The notes: a model not told the origin generated them from the letters alone. DNA of 64,000 nucleotides from Anisakis pegreffii (GCA_035041965.1 JAPYMA010003068.1:62001-126000), one strand, 5' to 3'. Counted from the first letter of the stretch, positions 36,631 to 51,745 are shown. Numbers and translations are program-made.

Positions 36631-37350
36631 ATGCAGTGGACGGCCGTTCTTCTTATGATCGCCATCCCCATGTGGGCGAACCTTTCGGTTGAAGGTGAGT
36701 GATGAGCAGCGCGATTTTTGACGTTTCAAATATAGTCTTCAGTGACAATATGTTATGACAACCAAGTTTGCGAGCTGATCACGTTTTTAAGGGTGTCGTG
36801 ATGAGGAAAATGAGAATATCGGTATCGTCACTGAGCGACCCCTCTTCGCAGCGATTCTTCGTGGCCCGTGATCACTGAGGATGATTTACAAAGAATGATG
36901 GGAGGCACACCATTTAATCGAATGCACTTTGATATTAAACATGCAAAGAACGATCGGTTTATGACAAAAACAAATGAGGTATTAAGTGCGAAAGTTTTTA
37001 TATGAACTTGAAACCTTTGACAACAGATTATCATCGGTATATCATTTGTACTAAGGGCTTTTTTGGGTTTAGGCTGCCCAATATGTCCATATACACCAGC
37101 ATGGAGGCTTAGATATCATTGCATACGGCGTCGAAAGGCGTGCTTATCCAATATCGTCAGGTATTTGAGGCTACATTGAAACTCTTTTTTCATGTAACAC
37201 TGAACCAGGAATAATATCATTCGATCATGCATTCATGATTTTGATTAATGAGGCTTGAGAATTCAGCCTTGTTCAACGCGATGAATAATTTGAAGAGAAA
37301 ACAATTCTAGGTCTGCGCCGAGGCACACTTTAATGCTCATCGAGCAGTAG
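36631..37350 (+). CDS. Paralogue of the cysteine-rich secreted gene, divergent orientation
   Basis: Exon 1 (36631-36694, 64 nt, the same length as its partner) encodes the signal peptide MQWTAVLLMIAIPMWANLSV. Exon 3 (37073-37160) encodes CPICPYTPAWRLRYHCIRRR and then KACLSNIV, ending in the same AG|GTATTT donor as exon 3 of the partner and keeping its last C-x6-C spacing. Exon 2 (36792-36821, reading CRDEENENI) is tentative. Exon 4 (37311-37350) reads to a TAG and aligns with the partner's last exon only with indels, so the C-terminus may be altered or decayed. The segment before the start codon ('cattcatcatccaatagc') matches the partner's. Confidence 0.5.
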
Positions 37351-39240
37351 TGACTGACGTGATTTCGATGGTTACGCATGGATCAAACAAGCATGGAAGA
37401 GCGAATTAACCTTTGTGACCTTAATATTACCTTTCTTATTTCTTTTACGCCGAAAAAATGTTACGCCACAATCGAATTAAGGTATTGAACAGTTTTTAAT
37501 GTCATGTCATTTACGAACTTTCACCTATAATATCTTATCTTGTTGTTGACAAACGTGGTTATACTTTTTGAGGTAATAAACTCAACTTTACATTGCTACT
37601 CACTTTTCTAGCAGTCGGTCATAATAATTTGTTGCTGTTTATGAGAAAATCAAAATAGAACAAATATAGGATAACAATGAACAAATGAAACAAATTGAAA
37701 ACAATTGAGTAAGTCGTAAACTGGCTGCTGCTGCTTCCCACGACCGTGGTTTCGATAAATGATTCCTCAGTAGGACTGATCGACGTCCACCGATGAAAGA
37801 TATATGAAAGCCTCTGTTCTGGGCGAGAATCCGAATAGATTACAGTGGTAGTGATTTAGTCGGTGATGAGATTGAACGGATATGAAGGATGATGTTGGGA
37901 TAAGCCGGTGATCACTTGTTCATTGTTTACGGTTTCTTGTATGTCTCTCTATAGTGCTTGGTATATCGTGTGTTCTCTGGCCACCATTGGCAATTCGTAA
38001 CAATTGTTTCGTAATCAGCTAATCTCAATGACTACATAAGTAGCTCAGTGTACTTATATCAGTTCTCTATATTAGTCAATTAGTGTGTTACACGTATATC
38101 CAGTGTTGTTGTTGTGTATGAGCCATCATCGGCATCTTCCGTCACTCAACCGTCAGTGTATCTTCACTCAACTCAACCATTATTATTGTCTTTATTTATT
38201 GTGTGGATAAAATATATTACTAATCGTCGCCTTCGCACCAGCAACACAACTAACATCACATACAGTGCCGATCAGCAACACAAACAGGATATAGATTGAA
38301 GATTTTTTAAAATTTGCGACCAGTTCATTAAACATACAATTGATACATGATCACTAAGCGACCAATTCCAAACTGAGGTTGGGTCATAAGAACAACTTTG
38401 TTCATAATGATGATAACGAAACTTCACTATTCACTAAGTTTCGTTTAATAGCGAATTCACGATTCTTCTACTATCATAGATACTCGAATTATAACAGTGC
38501 TTCAACATTCAGTTCTCTCGCTTCAAATTTGGTTCAGCTGCAACAACCTCAAACTTGAGTAAATAAATTGAAGTCGAGATCGGCACTCTCGACAAGTGCA
38601 TAATAATGAAGCGTATTTGAGAAGCGATCGGTGAATAGTTAGTGAGTAACAATGCTTTCGAAAAATCATAGAAATCTGAGATGCCCTGAGATGTGTTGGT
38701 GATAGTGAGCAGCCTTTGTAGGCTAAAAGTAACATTATGAATAATCGATTTGCCTTACAATGATACTTATATACCAATCATCAGAAAAAAATTTGTGGTA
38801 TAAGTTGTATACAGATCGTGATTATGATACAGTAACAATTTCAAAACACCAAACATTTCTGACCAAATTGTTTTACTTATGATTAGATAAAGCCATTCTT
38901 TTGTTACAATGCAATCAACAAGTATATCATTTATATTCACATAATGCTATCGGACATTACATAGTTGCATTTCTTAAAATAAATAGTTGCTCGTCGTCCC
39001 ATACATTATCTTCTTTCTTATGCATTTAACTGATACATTATTTGCTTTGTTATAACAATCGAAAATTACGATAGACACATCATAATAATATAACAATCGA
39101 ATAGTATAGCAAATCATAATAATCTAGCAAGTCATCATCTTATTGAACAAGAAAATTATTGAACGATTTACTTCGCGACAGCGATCGCGACACTCCTGAC
39201 GAAATGCGAAAAGGAGGAAGAATTTGCCTTGCTTAGATTT
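37351..39240. other. Stretch with no supported gene
   Basis: AT-rich with short frames only. A frame at 38114-38299 has no splice support. Confidence 0.4.
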
Positions 39241-39369
39241 ACGGGATCATATTGAAGGAATTAAATGCGTTCTTCATGAGGTACTCCATATTTTACGGAG
39301 AATTCCATTCGAGTTTGATGACCTCAACGCAGAAAACACAATTACAGAATAGTATTGCTGGCAAATTAG

Positions 39370-39890
39370 CCACCCTATACCACGTCAGGATCGCACAAAT
39401 TCTATTCAAAATAATTGTATCCAATGGGCTGACGTAAATAAATAAGGCTGATAATCTGTTCCCGATTTCGACTATACAGGAATATTTCGCGATACAATAA
39501 CTCCTTGCTGCTCAGTTCATAATCCATACTGCAGTATTCATAAAAAACCTCCAGGGCATCTCCGTTCATCAACACTTCCTATGACATTCCCTAGTCAAAT
39601 AATGACAGAAAGAGCATGATCATTGAGTGCGTTGCTGCAGTTTTTGTATTCTCGTAGCTGCCCGCAGTAACTAGCGCGGAAACTTTCTTGGAACTGCTTG
39701 AATGTGAGTTGCCGGATCTTCTGAAAGGCTGCACGAACCAGTCGCTATTGTTAGGGGCGTTTCATTCGACGATCGACAGAGCCATGAAATTTTTGGCATA
39801 GGTAATAGGATGGATGCTCCACGATAACCGCAAGCATCATTCTCGGGATCGACATCGCGACTCAAAACTCACGATCCGAGATTATCAGGA
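39370..39890 (+). repeat. Second copy of the region upstream of the cysteine-rich gene
   Basis: Matches about 35165-35900 in order: 'ccacgtcaggatcgcaca', 'gctgataatctgttcccgat', 'caagcagttcca', 'tacgagaatac'. The signal-peptide exon itself is missing from this copy. Confidence 0.55.
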
Positions 39891-41032
39891 TACCGTGCAA
39901 ACACTACTAGGGTTAGCACGAGATCCCAGAAAACTGACGCGGGATTCATTTCCGGAAAATCTCCAGATTTCAGGATCAGATAAAAACAAGTAATTTAGCA
40001 TGAATTTGGTACTACACTCATTTCTGACGTTCCCGAGAACTGATCGCATCGCAAATAACACACGGATAATTCTGAAGGGATGATGTGATTCGCATTCCTT
40101 GAGCTCATCGTTCAATTCGGCTCCCTCTGAGCAGTGATACATATTTTGAAAAAAACTGACACATTTCCGGCTTCGCGTTTTTCAAATGTTCTGATCACGC
40201 TCCAGTCCCAGTTCCGAATTTTTTGTTTTCTTACGCTGGTTTAGGCTCTGAATGAAAATTTTTTAGAATTTCGCCTCCGATCTCAACTCCGGCTCCGATT
40301 ATCCGATTGCTCGAAGCAAACATTTAGCAACCAAATCGATTCATGCAATTTTCATGTAGAATTTTCAAACACTGAAATTCACATCTAGCGCTCCTTTGCA
40401 TAAAATGTATTCAATCAGCAAATATAACTGTCTAACACCACCAAAACATCATTTTTGCTAGTGGGTTGGTGGATGTGTTTTGCATTTGAAAAATTGAAGA
40501 ATCATCATTATCAGATGTGTAGAGTCAGATTGCTGTTGACAGCGCCTCGCCATCACTATCACTTCATATTGCACCCGTTTTGCAGTCACCTTAGCTTTAT
40601 TATCAGATCGTGTCATTCTGAACAGAAACAAGCACTTCTATTCGCAGATATTAATGTAGTGTATCGGAGCAGAGACAACAACAGAATTCCACTCAGTCGT
40701 TAAAAACAGCGCCTGTTTGTTCAGAAAAGCGTTGTGCTGACGAAACAAGCTCAATTTCACTCGACAACATTTCAGACCGATATGGTCACAAGTCTGTCTG
40801 ATCGAATGAGCAAAATAATGCTATACAACAAGTTCGAATCATCAGCGAAAGAAACGATACAAAAAATTTTAGTGGTAGCAAAACCATGACAACATTGGGA
40901 CATGGATGTCGCTATAACGGGAGAAAACGGCGATGACAACGATTTCGTTTTGTTCATTACAATACGCCTGAAATTGCACATAAAAGCACAACACATGTAC
41001 ATCATAACCAAAACGTATTGTCATTCGACGTG

Positions 41033-41571
41033 ATGCAGCGGAGCTTCGTAATTTTCCTGATTCTGCTTCATGCTTCGTTATCTCTGTATATAGGTGAGTT
41101 CATTGATTGAATCACTTTCGGTATTTTTTAAGTATCAATATGCTCTCATAATCTTTAGATTTCTGAGCTATCTGATATCAACGTTAGCGTCCGTTGTTCT
41201 TGGCGATGCTGAATGTTGAAACTAGAATTGTTAAATGGTCGGGAGAATTTGTCTAGTGAATTGTTACAATCTTTCGAAGAATTGTTTGAATGTTTCCAGT
41301 GAAACTTTGTGAAACTACTGCTCCCTGATCACATAATTATTTTAGATCCTGCTCCAACAATAACGACAACGACGGAAAGTGCCGGTGGTTCGGATTATGT
41401 GGTTAGAGGTAGGACTCGTTCGTAATTGTTTGATGCATAGAAAAATTTTTAGCCGAACATGTTTCCTGCTGATGAGCTACTTTAGAACTGCTTGCTAAAT
41501 GCTCAGACCTCGATCGTGAATTCCTAGCTACGGTTGTTCTTCGCCCATCAACAAGAGTACCACATAACTGA
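41033..41571 (+). CDS. P3: small secreted peptide, three exons
   Basis: Exons 41033-41093, 41346-41408 and 41507-41571 give 62 codons. Signal peptide and exon 2 are as in P1 and P2 (one signal-peptide difference from each). In exon 3 the P1/P2 stop codon is replaced by CCA, so translation continues three residues (STRVPHN) to a TGA. All splice borders are intact. It is convergent with Q3. Confidence 0.65.
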
Positions 41572-41898
41572 ACCTACCAATAGAAGGTTGAACATACGAA
41601 AAGTTCATTCGAATAAGCGAAACGCTAATATGTGACGAAATTGGTCGCGTGATCGCGAGCATCGATTCCTACTCTCCGTAGGCAAGTAAAAAGTTTTATC
41701 GAAACCGTCAAGCAACAGCCTGTGACCGGCGCGATAGTTTTTTTTAATTCCGGAAAGCGCAGCGGTGCAAATTTTCGAACTAAACCAATGATTTAACAAA
41801 TAGAGAGGTGGAACTCAACCTGGAGTTGAAAATAGAAAATTACGGGGTTGAAGATAAAGGTGAAAAACAAAAATATCTAGCCGGAGTTGATTCAGTTG

Positions 41899-42231
41899 TT
41901 ATTTTAAACTAGTCATCACTAATGGCGATTCTTCAGCACTTGAATTCCGTTTGGAAATGAGATTAAGAGATTTGTAGGGAAAGTTGTACCTCATGAAAAC
42001 CCAACCGAATTTCAGTTCCCATCGAATGCGTGAGGATTCTTCAAGAATGCCGACCCGGTTGTATGCTAGCAAGGACTGCGAATGAACCGTGTTGGACAAA
42101 AGCGGATTGTGATAATCATTACCAAAGTTGCATATCAAGACATTCACTTCAATTTCTAATCGATGCTCTACAACCCATTTTGGTGGCACAAGTTTTTTGA
42201 AAAGATCGAATTTCGCCAAATCATTCGACAT
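41899..42231 (-). CDS. Q3: 110-aa protein of unknown function, intact
   Basis: The same single-exon frame as Q2, starting at MSNDLAKFDLFKKLVPPKW. By my alignment about 24 of 110 residues differ from Q2. Most lie between residues 36 and 70, and about nine differences are synonymous. The tail from YKSLNLISK onward is identical to Q2. No signal peptide or known motif. Conserved length and open frame support coding; the function is unknown. Confidence 0.6.
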   Translation of the reverse strand: MSNDLAKFDLFKKLVPPKWVVEHRLEIEVNVLICNFGNDYHNPLLSNTVHSQSLLAYNRVGILEESSRIRWELKFGWVFMRYNFPYKSLNLISKRNSSAEESPLVMTSLK

Positions 42232-43784
42232 TTTTGTGTTTTTAACGTTTCAAATAAACTGGAGCACGCGATAATGAGTTTTCAAAATGAACCGACGTTA
42301 TATTGCTGACCAGTGGAGGGATGTTAGCGAACTACGAATTATACTATTGTGGGAATTTCGTACTGATGTTATCAGGCTGATTGAAACGTTCCTTCTTGAA
42401 TGATGATCACTTTAATTTCTTAGAGTTGTATTGTTTGCTTCCTGATCTTAACTCCGAATAAAGAATCTGTTGACTGTCGGTCTCTGCTGCCACCCTGATA
42501 GCTTTACACATCTTTGGTATTGCGAGAAAGAAATGAAGAAAAGAGCCTCAGGTTAAGGTATGTTGGGAGTATTTCGGAATAATAGTTCATTGCGTTTCAA
42601 CTCCCTCCATCTGGTTCAAATTCGAGGTGTGTTTCGTGTGCCATCTTCTGAACATTTCTACTATCAGTACGGTTCTCATTCCATTGCAGTCATTTTACTC
42701 CACTCACGAGTTTACAGTCACATCATCATAACTAATCCCGTTCGGTATTTAAGCTGACGGTAATAAGTATCATTAGAGGATGACATCAAAATGTTGATAG
42801 TGATACTCGATGATCGGTTGACGGAAGCATCAACGTGGCATTTTGTTCAGCGCAATGATGTCGTCTATCATTGTTTTAAATGACTGATGGAACCTGACAT
42901 AAGCAACCAGCAAAGAATGGCAATTCAGTAAATTTCACGAAACCGCACAACTTGCAGTGCTTCAAACATCATCAGAATCATACTTGGGTATCCTTCATGT
43001 AATATTATGTCAAAGTAACTCGTATTCTAAGTTATGTTAGCATTACCTAACATGATATTGTCAATCGAGATGAACAATTTGGTTTGATCCACAAAACCGA
43101 CGAACTGCTGATGTAATATCACTAACGAAATGACTTTCTTTCATTTCTCTCATAATCGGTATTCATGCAGATACGCTCAAAGATTTCGGCACTTTTGCTA
43201 CATTAAATAAAACAATAATTCGATTTTTACCATCAAATATCATTTTTTTATCCGCATATTTAAAGAACCCTTGAATTCCATATTGCTAGTTTGATAACAA
43301 CGCGGCGTTATTGTTTCTTTTAGCGTTGTCGTATTCCATAACTACGTCCATGATGGAAAAAATTCAGTTGATGTTTTCATCGTCGTTTTCGTCTCCAATA
43401 CTATCAGGTCTACCACAATTTTATCTGACTATCACAATTCACAATATTTCCACTGATTTTATCATTCTCTCGCCGTTGATTCGCGTTTGTGTTATAGGAC
43501 TCTTTTGCACATTCGATTGGACAACTTTGTGTATATGTCGGTATGAACATAATGTCGAGAGAAATTGAGCACGTTGTCACCTAGTAGCATCAGTAGAGTA
43601 CTTTTGCGGACAAACTGACGCCATTTTCAACGATTGCATGAAGCTGTTTTGCTTCGTTACCGATGCAACGTATGAAATTGTGCAAATCGAAATGGTGGTG
43701 AATTTGTTTAGAATGACACGATCTGAGCCTAAAGCCAAGGTGGTACCACAAGTGTTGAAAACGATACTCGATGATCCGTTGACG

Positions 43785-44018
43785 GAAGCATCAACGTGAT
43801 TTTCATATTCCATAGCTACATCCGTGATCGAACTCGGTAGTGTCAACGTAATTTCTTAAAGTGACAATAATAAAGAATGCAGTTAACACAATTACGATAG
43901 GATTTGCTCGAAGTAATGTTGATTCACTCATAAAGTACATCTCATCAATACCTCAGAAGCGTGAATCTACTCTATCGCGTGGCCTCAATACACAGTATCG
44001 TATCCTCATAACATATTT
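43785..44018 (+). repeat. 234-bp direct repeat, left copy
   Basis: Recurs at 45974-46207, immediately after the gap, with about one mismatch. It starts 'gaagcatcaacgtgatttt' and ends 'cataacatattt'. The two copies bracket the LINE segment C. Confidence 0.8.
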
Positions 44019-44099
44019 GTAAACATCATTCGCATCATTATCAATTCAGCTATCCCTTACAGTAATATTTTCAATCGTACACATTTCCCTTCCCAAATT

Positions 44100-45400
44100 A
44101 ATTTACTTGCTAAGTCTGTTAAGCGTTTTTGGCGGAGGAGAAACCTGATAGGATTAAACCTTTCAAACGACTCAACCGTAAGCTTCAAAAATCTGTCTAT
44201 CGTTTCAAATTGAATTATGAAAATAACCTGGCTAAACATACAAACGTTCGAAAATTTTACAAATACACTAATGATGTACTGAATTCTAGCGAAGATATAG
44301 GCCCACTAAAGTATAATCTCAATAAATTAATTACGGATGACCACTCCTGAGCCCAAATTCTTCAAAACTTCTTCATTCCAGTTCACAGAGACGATCACGA
44401 CGAATCTCATCCTGTTTTCTCCCGCTCTATTCCGAGATCCGCATTTCTAGACTACGTAGATATTAATGCAGAAAAAATAAACAAGATTCTTAAACGGCTA
44501 CCCAACAGAAATAATACTTCACGCGATGAAATTCCCTACATATTCCATAAAAACACAGCCGACACTATTACTACTCCACTTTGTCATATTTTTTGTAGAT
44601 CTGTGATGACTGGCTCAGTTCTCTTTTGGTGGAAATCAGTAATCATCAGACCTATGCGCAAAACTGGTTCAATCATTAATTCGCAAAACTAGCGCCCCAT
44701 CTCATTAACCTGCTCAATCTCCAAAATTATTGAAAAAATAATTGCATCAGACCTCAGAAACCATGGTCAATAAGCTGTTCTCCCCATTCCAATATGGTTT
44801 TCTCGATAGAAGGTCAACCACAACGGGCCTACTTCGATCGCATCAAAACTGGGTATCTCATTTAGACGAAGGCGGCTTCATCTATACGATATACTTTGAC
44901 TGTAAAAAAGCATTTCACTCAGTATCAATACTCAAACTATCATTAAAACTACGAGCATACGGTATACGAGGCTCGCTATACAATTGGATTCGAGACTTTC
45001 TTATGAACCGTTCCCAATCAGTCCAGGTTGGAAACTCCTTCAGTTCGTTGAAATATATTTGCAGTGGTGTTCCACAAAATTCCGTCCTAGGACCCCCTCT
45101 CTTTCTCATCTTTATCAACGATCACCCGAAGTGCCTACCTCTAGACTCAGCATGTTTCATTTTGCAGACCATGTTAAAGTTTATACACTTACACCAACAA
45201 CCTAGAAACCATCTTGACTCCATAAACCTGTGTTCGTCACACTGCCTTTCACCACTTGCTCCAGAAAAGCCTGATTAGAATTGGTAAGAGCAATCTCAAA
45301 AATACACTCAATATTGAAAATCAAGAGCTGACTCCCTCGCCAGATAGTAGTAGATTGTATTGTTCTACATTATACAAATTGACATGCGAATAAAATAATA
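44100..45400 (+). mobile_element. Dead LINE-type reverse transcriptase segment, copy C
   Basis: Close copy of 30541-32090 with the same TAG in the NYRP block, showing that it was already dead when duplicated. Additional damage: CGA to TGA at about 44347; motif A FDCKKAFHSV (second Asp to His); the motif C frame reads FADHVKVY, losing a catalytic Asp. Motif B is GVPQNSVLGPP as in copy B. Confidence 0.8.
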
Positions 45401-45871
45401 ATTACTTATCATTGCTTCATCAATATCAAGATTTGCTGCTGACATTGTCTAATCGTTTTCAGCATTATTCTCACTTGGTATTGCACCACTTATGGTCCAA
45501 CTTTGCCTCAGGCTTAGATCGTGTCATTCAGAATAAAATCACCACTTCCATTTGCAGAATTTCTTGCCCTGCATCGGTAATAAAATAAAACAACTCAATA
45601 CGATCTGTAAAAATGGCGTCAGTTTGTTCAGAAAAGTATTTTGTTGACGCTATTAGGGGATTGCATGCTCTATCTCTCTCTATACTACGTTTATACAGCC
45701 ACAATCACAAGTTAGTGCAATCGAATGATAATCCCATATCACAATTACGAATGAACAGCGATAGAAATAATCCAACTAAAATTAGTGGTGATATTGTGCA
45801 TTGCGATATGGCGATAATGTTGTAAATCGATAGTAATTGAATGTTGTAATTGCGACAATGGTGATTTTATT

Positions 45872-45971
45872 NNNNNNNNNNNNNNNNNNNNNNNNNNNNN
45901 NNNNNNNNNNNNNNNNNNNNNNNNNNNNNNNNNNNNNNNNNNNNNNNNNNNNNNNNNNNNNNNNNNNNNNN
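45872..45971. other. Assembly gap of 100 N
   Basis: Exactly 100 N, a usual placeholder for a gap of unknown length. It falls inside the inverted arm copy after LINE C, at the point where copy B continues with 'tagaatgacacga'. Confidence 0.98.
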
Positions 45972-45973
45972 CT

Positions 45974-46207
45974 GAAGCATCAACGTGATTTTCATATTCC
46001 ATAGCTACATCCGTGATCGAACTCGGTAGTGTCAACGTAATTTCTTAAAGTGACAATAATAAAGAATGCAGTTAACACAATTACGACAGGATTTGCTCGA
46101 AGTAATGTTGATTCACTCATAAAGTACATCTCATCAATACCTCAGAAGCGTGAATCTACTCTATCGCGTGGCCTCAATACACAGTATCGTATCCTCATAA
46201 CATATTT
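45974..46207 (+). repeat. 234-bp direct repeat, right copy
   Basis: Repeats 43785-44018. It then joins a different arm relict (46208-46390: 'aaaattgagcatgtaatcctc', itself locally duplicated). Confidence 0.8.
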
Positions 46208-47220
46208 TTATTTTTTTCGAATAAAATTGAGCATGTAATCCATATTTTCGAATAAAATTGAGCATGTAATCCTCTATTTGTAACGGCAAAATATTTTGCT
46301 GACAATGAGCATTTTTAACGATTGCAGAAACTGTTCTCTTTTGGTATCGATTCATTGCATGAAATTCTGCAGATCGATATACTTTTGATTTGCTTTTGCC
46401 GTTTCCACACGAAATATATGATTTTGAACAGAATTGTGTAATGAACGAGCTATAGATGAAATTCAAGCGTATGATGATAGTATAAATGGCTTTGTGAGGT
46501 GCGAACCCATTGAGGGATGTTCCTTCAGTGTTTACAGATATTCTTTAACATTTCAACTGTTACAGTGAAGAATATTCACGCAATGAAACGGTCTCAAGAA
46601 CGGAGCGAATGAAATTTCTATTCCATTCATATGATAGTCTGCATTATTTATCTACTGTAAACTTGTCTTACATGTTTACTGGGTTGCACGTCTGTGCGTA
46701 TAAATTGGCATGTTATCGGTACTTGATCAGTTCGTTATATTCAAGCATACACAATTCAGAATTACCATCAGTATTATAACCCTGTTATCATTTTATCTTT
46801 TTTCGACGCATTAGACTTTTATCTTCGTTGGAAAGGCTGTCCATTCCCTTCGTTTCCTTCTCCCTGAAGTTACTTTCGCTCATCGACCTGAACAATGCTC
46901 TACCCTCTCTAAACTGGGATGCCGGAGAATGACTGGAGGTTTCTCGTACTTGCGAGAATTTCTTTATGAGAGCCGCTGATTGGCCTCGCTGGTTAGTACT
47001 TCTGGTTACGGACTGGTTACAGTTGTTGTATTACAGAAGCTGTCTATTTATACGTGCTCTTTTTAGCGTTGTTTTACATAATCACTTCGTATGTAAATAC
47101 GCAGTGAACGAATGAACAATTATTTCTAGAGATTTGCGTTTAACGGGTTCATTTGAAGCGACTAGTATCTGAAGTCCTGATCGCTACTGTCGAATACCAT
47201 TTTATGTAACCAGTTTATGT
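46208..47220. other. Arm relict and gene-free stretch
   Basis: 46220-46390 is a diverged arm relict. The remainder has no supported gene. Confidence 0.4.
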
Positions 47221-47224
47221 CATA

Positions 47225-47460
47225 GAAATAACGAGATCTTGATATTTAACTGCCATAAGAATTACTCTCTAATTCTGTGAACTCCTTTCCATTCATTCCC
47301 TCGTCAATATACAAATACAGAAATGCCTTTCGACGGAGCATCGCTTCAAGTTTAATGTGCCCATTATATTGAGTTGTCATTAAAATTTTTTTTCCAAATA
47401 ATTAAAGTTACATTAGTAACTGAGTTGTCATTTAGCAAAATGGTATCCGAATAGTTGCTC
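47225..47460 (-). pseudogene. Duplicated fragment of the beta-tubulin last exon and preceding intron
   Basis: Matches 48530-48770 of the functional gene in order: 'attctgtgaactcc', 'catcgcttcaagttta', 'gcccattatattgagttgtcat', 'aataattaaagtta', 'gtatccgaatagtt'. It has point changes and a small deletion in the coding part (47233-47345). It covers only the first half of the last exon and part of intron 8, so it is a local DNA duplication and not a retrocopy. Confidence 0.8.
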
Positions 47461-48451
47461 TTTGCTCAAATAAATAATGGTGAGAGGGTAATTAACCAAC
47501 CACGGAAAGCTTCAAAAATCAGCCCACTTAGTTCACATACCCTCATCCTTTACATACCGTAAGCCCAACTATGAGTCTCATCTTAAGCCAGCGCTTGACT
47601 CAAGCACTTGAACCTAAGTTGTTCATTCCGGATGATTTTCGCACTTATCATCGCATTATGGAAGCGTGCTTAGGGGTCCAATTCCTTCGATATCCCTACG
47701 CACGATAGCGATAACTTGGCAACGACTGAATTCGAACCGTTCGCGTACATTGCTAAAAACTTGTTTCGCTGAGAAGAAATGAATTTATTGAACAAAAGCA
47801 CACAAAACAAAACGCAATGAATTCAACAATCCAAAAATCGCATGCACCATAAAAATAAACTCCGGTAAGGAACAGTCGAATATACATTCAACAAATTGAC
47901 TGTTGTATACTTAAGATTTCATGAGAATACAATACAGTGACCATAGAAGTAATGTTTTGATATTGAAAAATTTCATCAATTAGCATCTATCACGAGGAGA
48001 AAACAAAATGAAATTATTCAAAAACAATTTGAATTTGTGGTGAATGCAATGATGTCTGGTTGTGAGGTGTTAAAATAAGAACTAGATGCAAAATACACAA
48101 ATTTCGGAGGAACGAGTTCTAGAGAATCAACCAAAAGTGTGATAGTTCTTCATTCTTGCAGAGAACTGGAATAAGCCAACAAATAACATTTCATTTACGT
48201 TAATCTTTGTGAAAGAATTGAACTAGGCCCGAGTACGTTATAAACTGATAGCTTATCGACGTAATTAAAGCAGAGCGCGTATTAAGGTGGTAAATAGAAG
48301 AAAGCAGCAAAAGATGAAAACGGTGAAGATCAAGACAAAACAGATCAAAACAATCTGAGGTGAGTGTTAGCTGTAACGAATCTGTGAAACGATTCAGATA
48401 ATGAAACCTAGCAACTGAACAACACCATACAAACAATATCAAATGGTAAAA

Positions 48452-51214
<2,763 letters not shown>

Positions 51215-51529
51215 TCTCTTGTAAATTCTTCAACGACTCAACTACACTTCGCCTCTTCAACAAACAACAATCATTAATGCAAAGATCGATTATCAGAAAC
51301 ACGCGATGTCCGCATATTTCTCCTTTCCTCAACCAACACTCTGCTCTACTAATACCAACTGTAACCATGACCGATCGCAGTAATTGATTGTGAAATTTTC
51401 TGGGTCCACAAATGCAAATATGAAATTTTTATTAACAACGCAGTGTGAACGCTTGGAGAGCGAAATACTTTGATAGGTGTTAGGACTGTTGGCAGATATA
51501 TTTGAAATGTACTTTGCGTTTCACTCTCA

Positions 51530-51745
51530 CTAAAAATCATTGGACAATATGGGAGAGTGGCCTAAAACCTTTGTGCTTGCAAAATCAATAAACCGAGTTA
51601 AATTTTCATGAAGACAGATGATTCCCAACGTTAGCTGTGAGGAAGGAGGAATGGGATATTGGTGATTTAGTGATATCAGTGATATTAGTAATAACAGAGA
51701 GGCGTAATCAATTGGATTTGCTGATTACGCAAAATAAATAAATAC
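51530..51745 (+). repeat. Dispersed ~240-bp repeat family M, copy 1
   Basis: 'atgggagagtggcctaaaacc', 'tcatgaagacagatgattccc', 'gatattagtaataacagagagg', 'ggatttgctgatta'. The most diverged of four copies in 10 kb. No coding potential; the size suggests a MITE-like element. Confidence 0.65.

Larger units (their letters stand above)
39970..43757 (+). mobile_element. Repeated unit C carrying P3 and Q3
   Basis: Same order as units A and B. Its left boundary region (39990-40150) is shared with unit A (5425-5580) but not with B, so the units differ in extent. Left arm about 40450-41030, right arm about 43300-43757, followed by a LINE segment as in B. Confidence 0.7.

Noticed and set aside
43785..46207. 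LTR retrotransposon with 234-bp LTRs
   Set aside because: The enclosed RT is of non-LTR type, no primer-binding site or TG...CA ends were seen, and copy B lacks the second repeat; a mis-assembly or local duplication is more likely.
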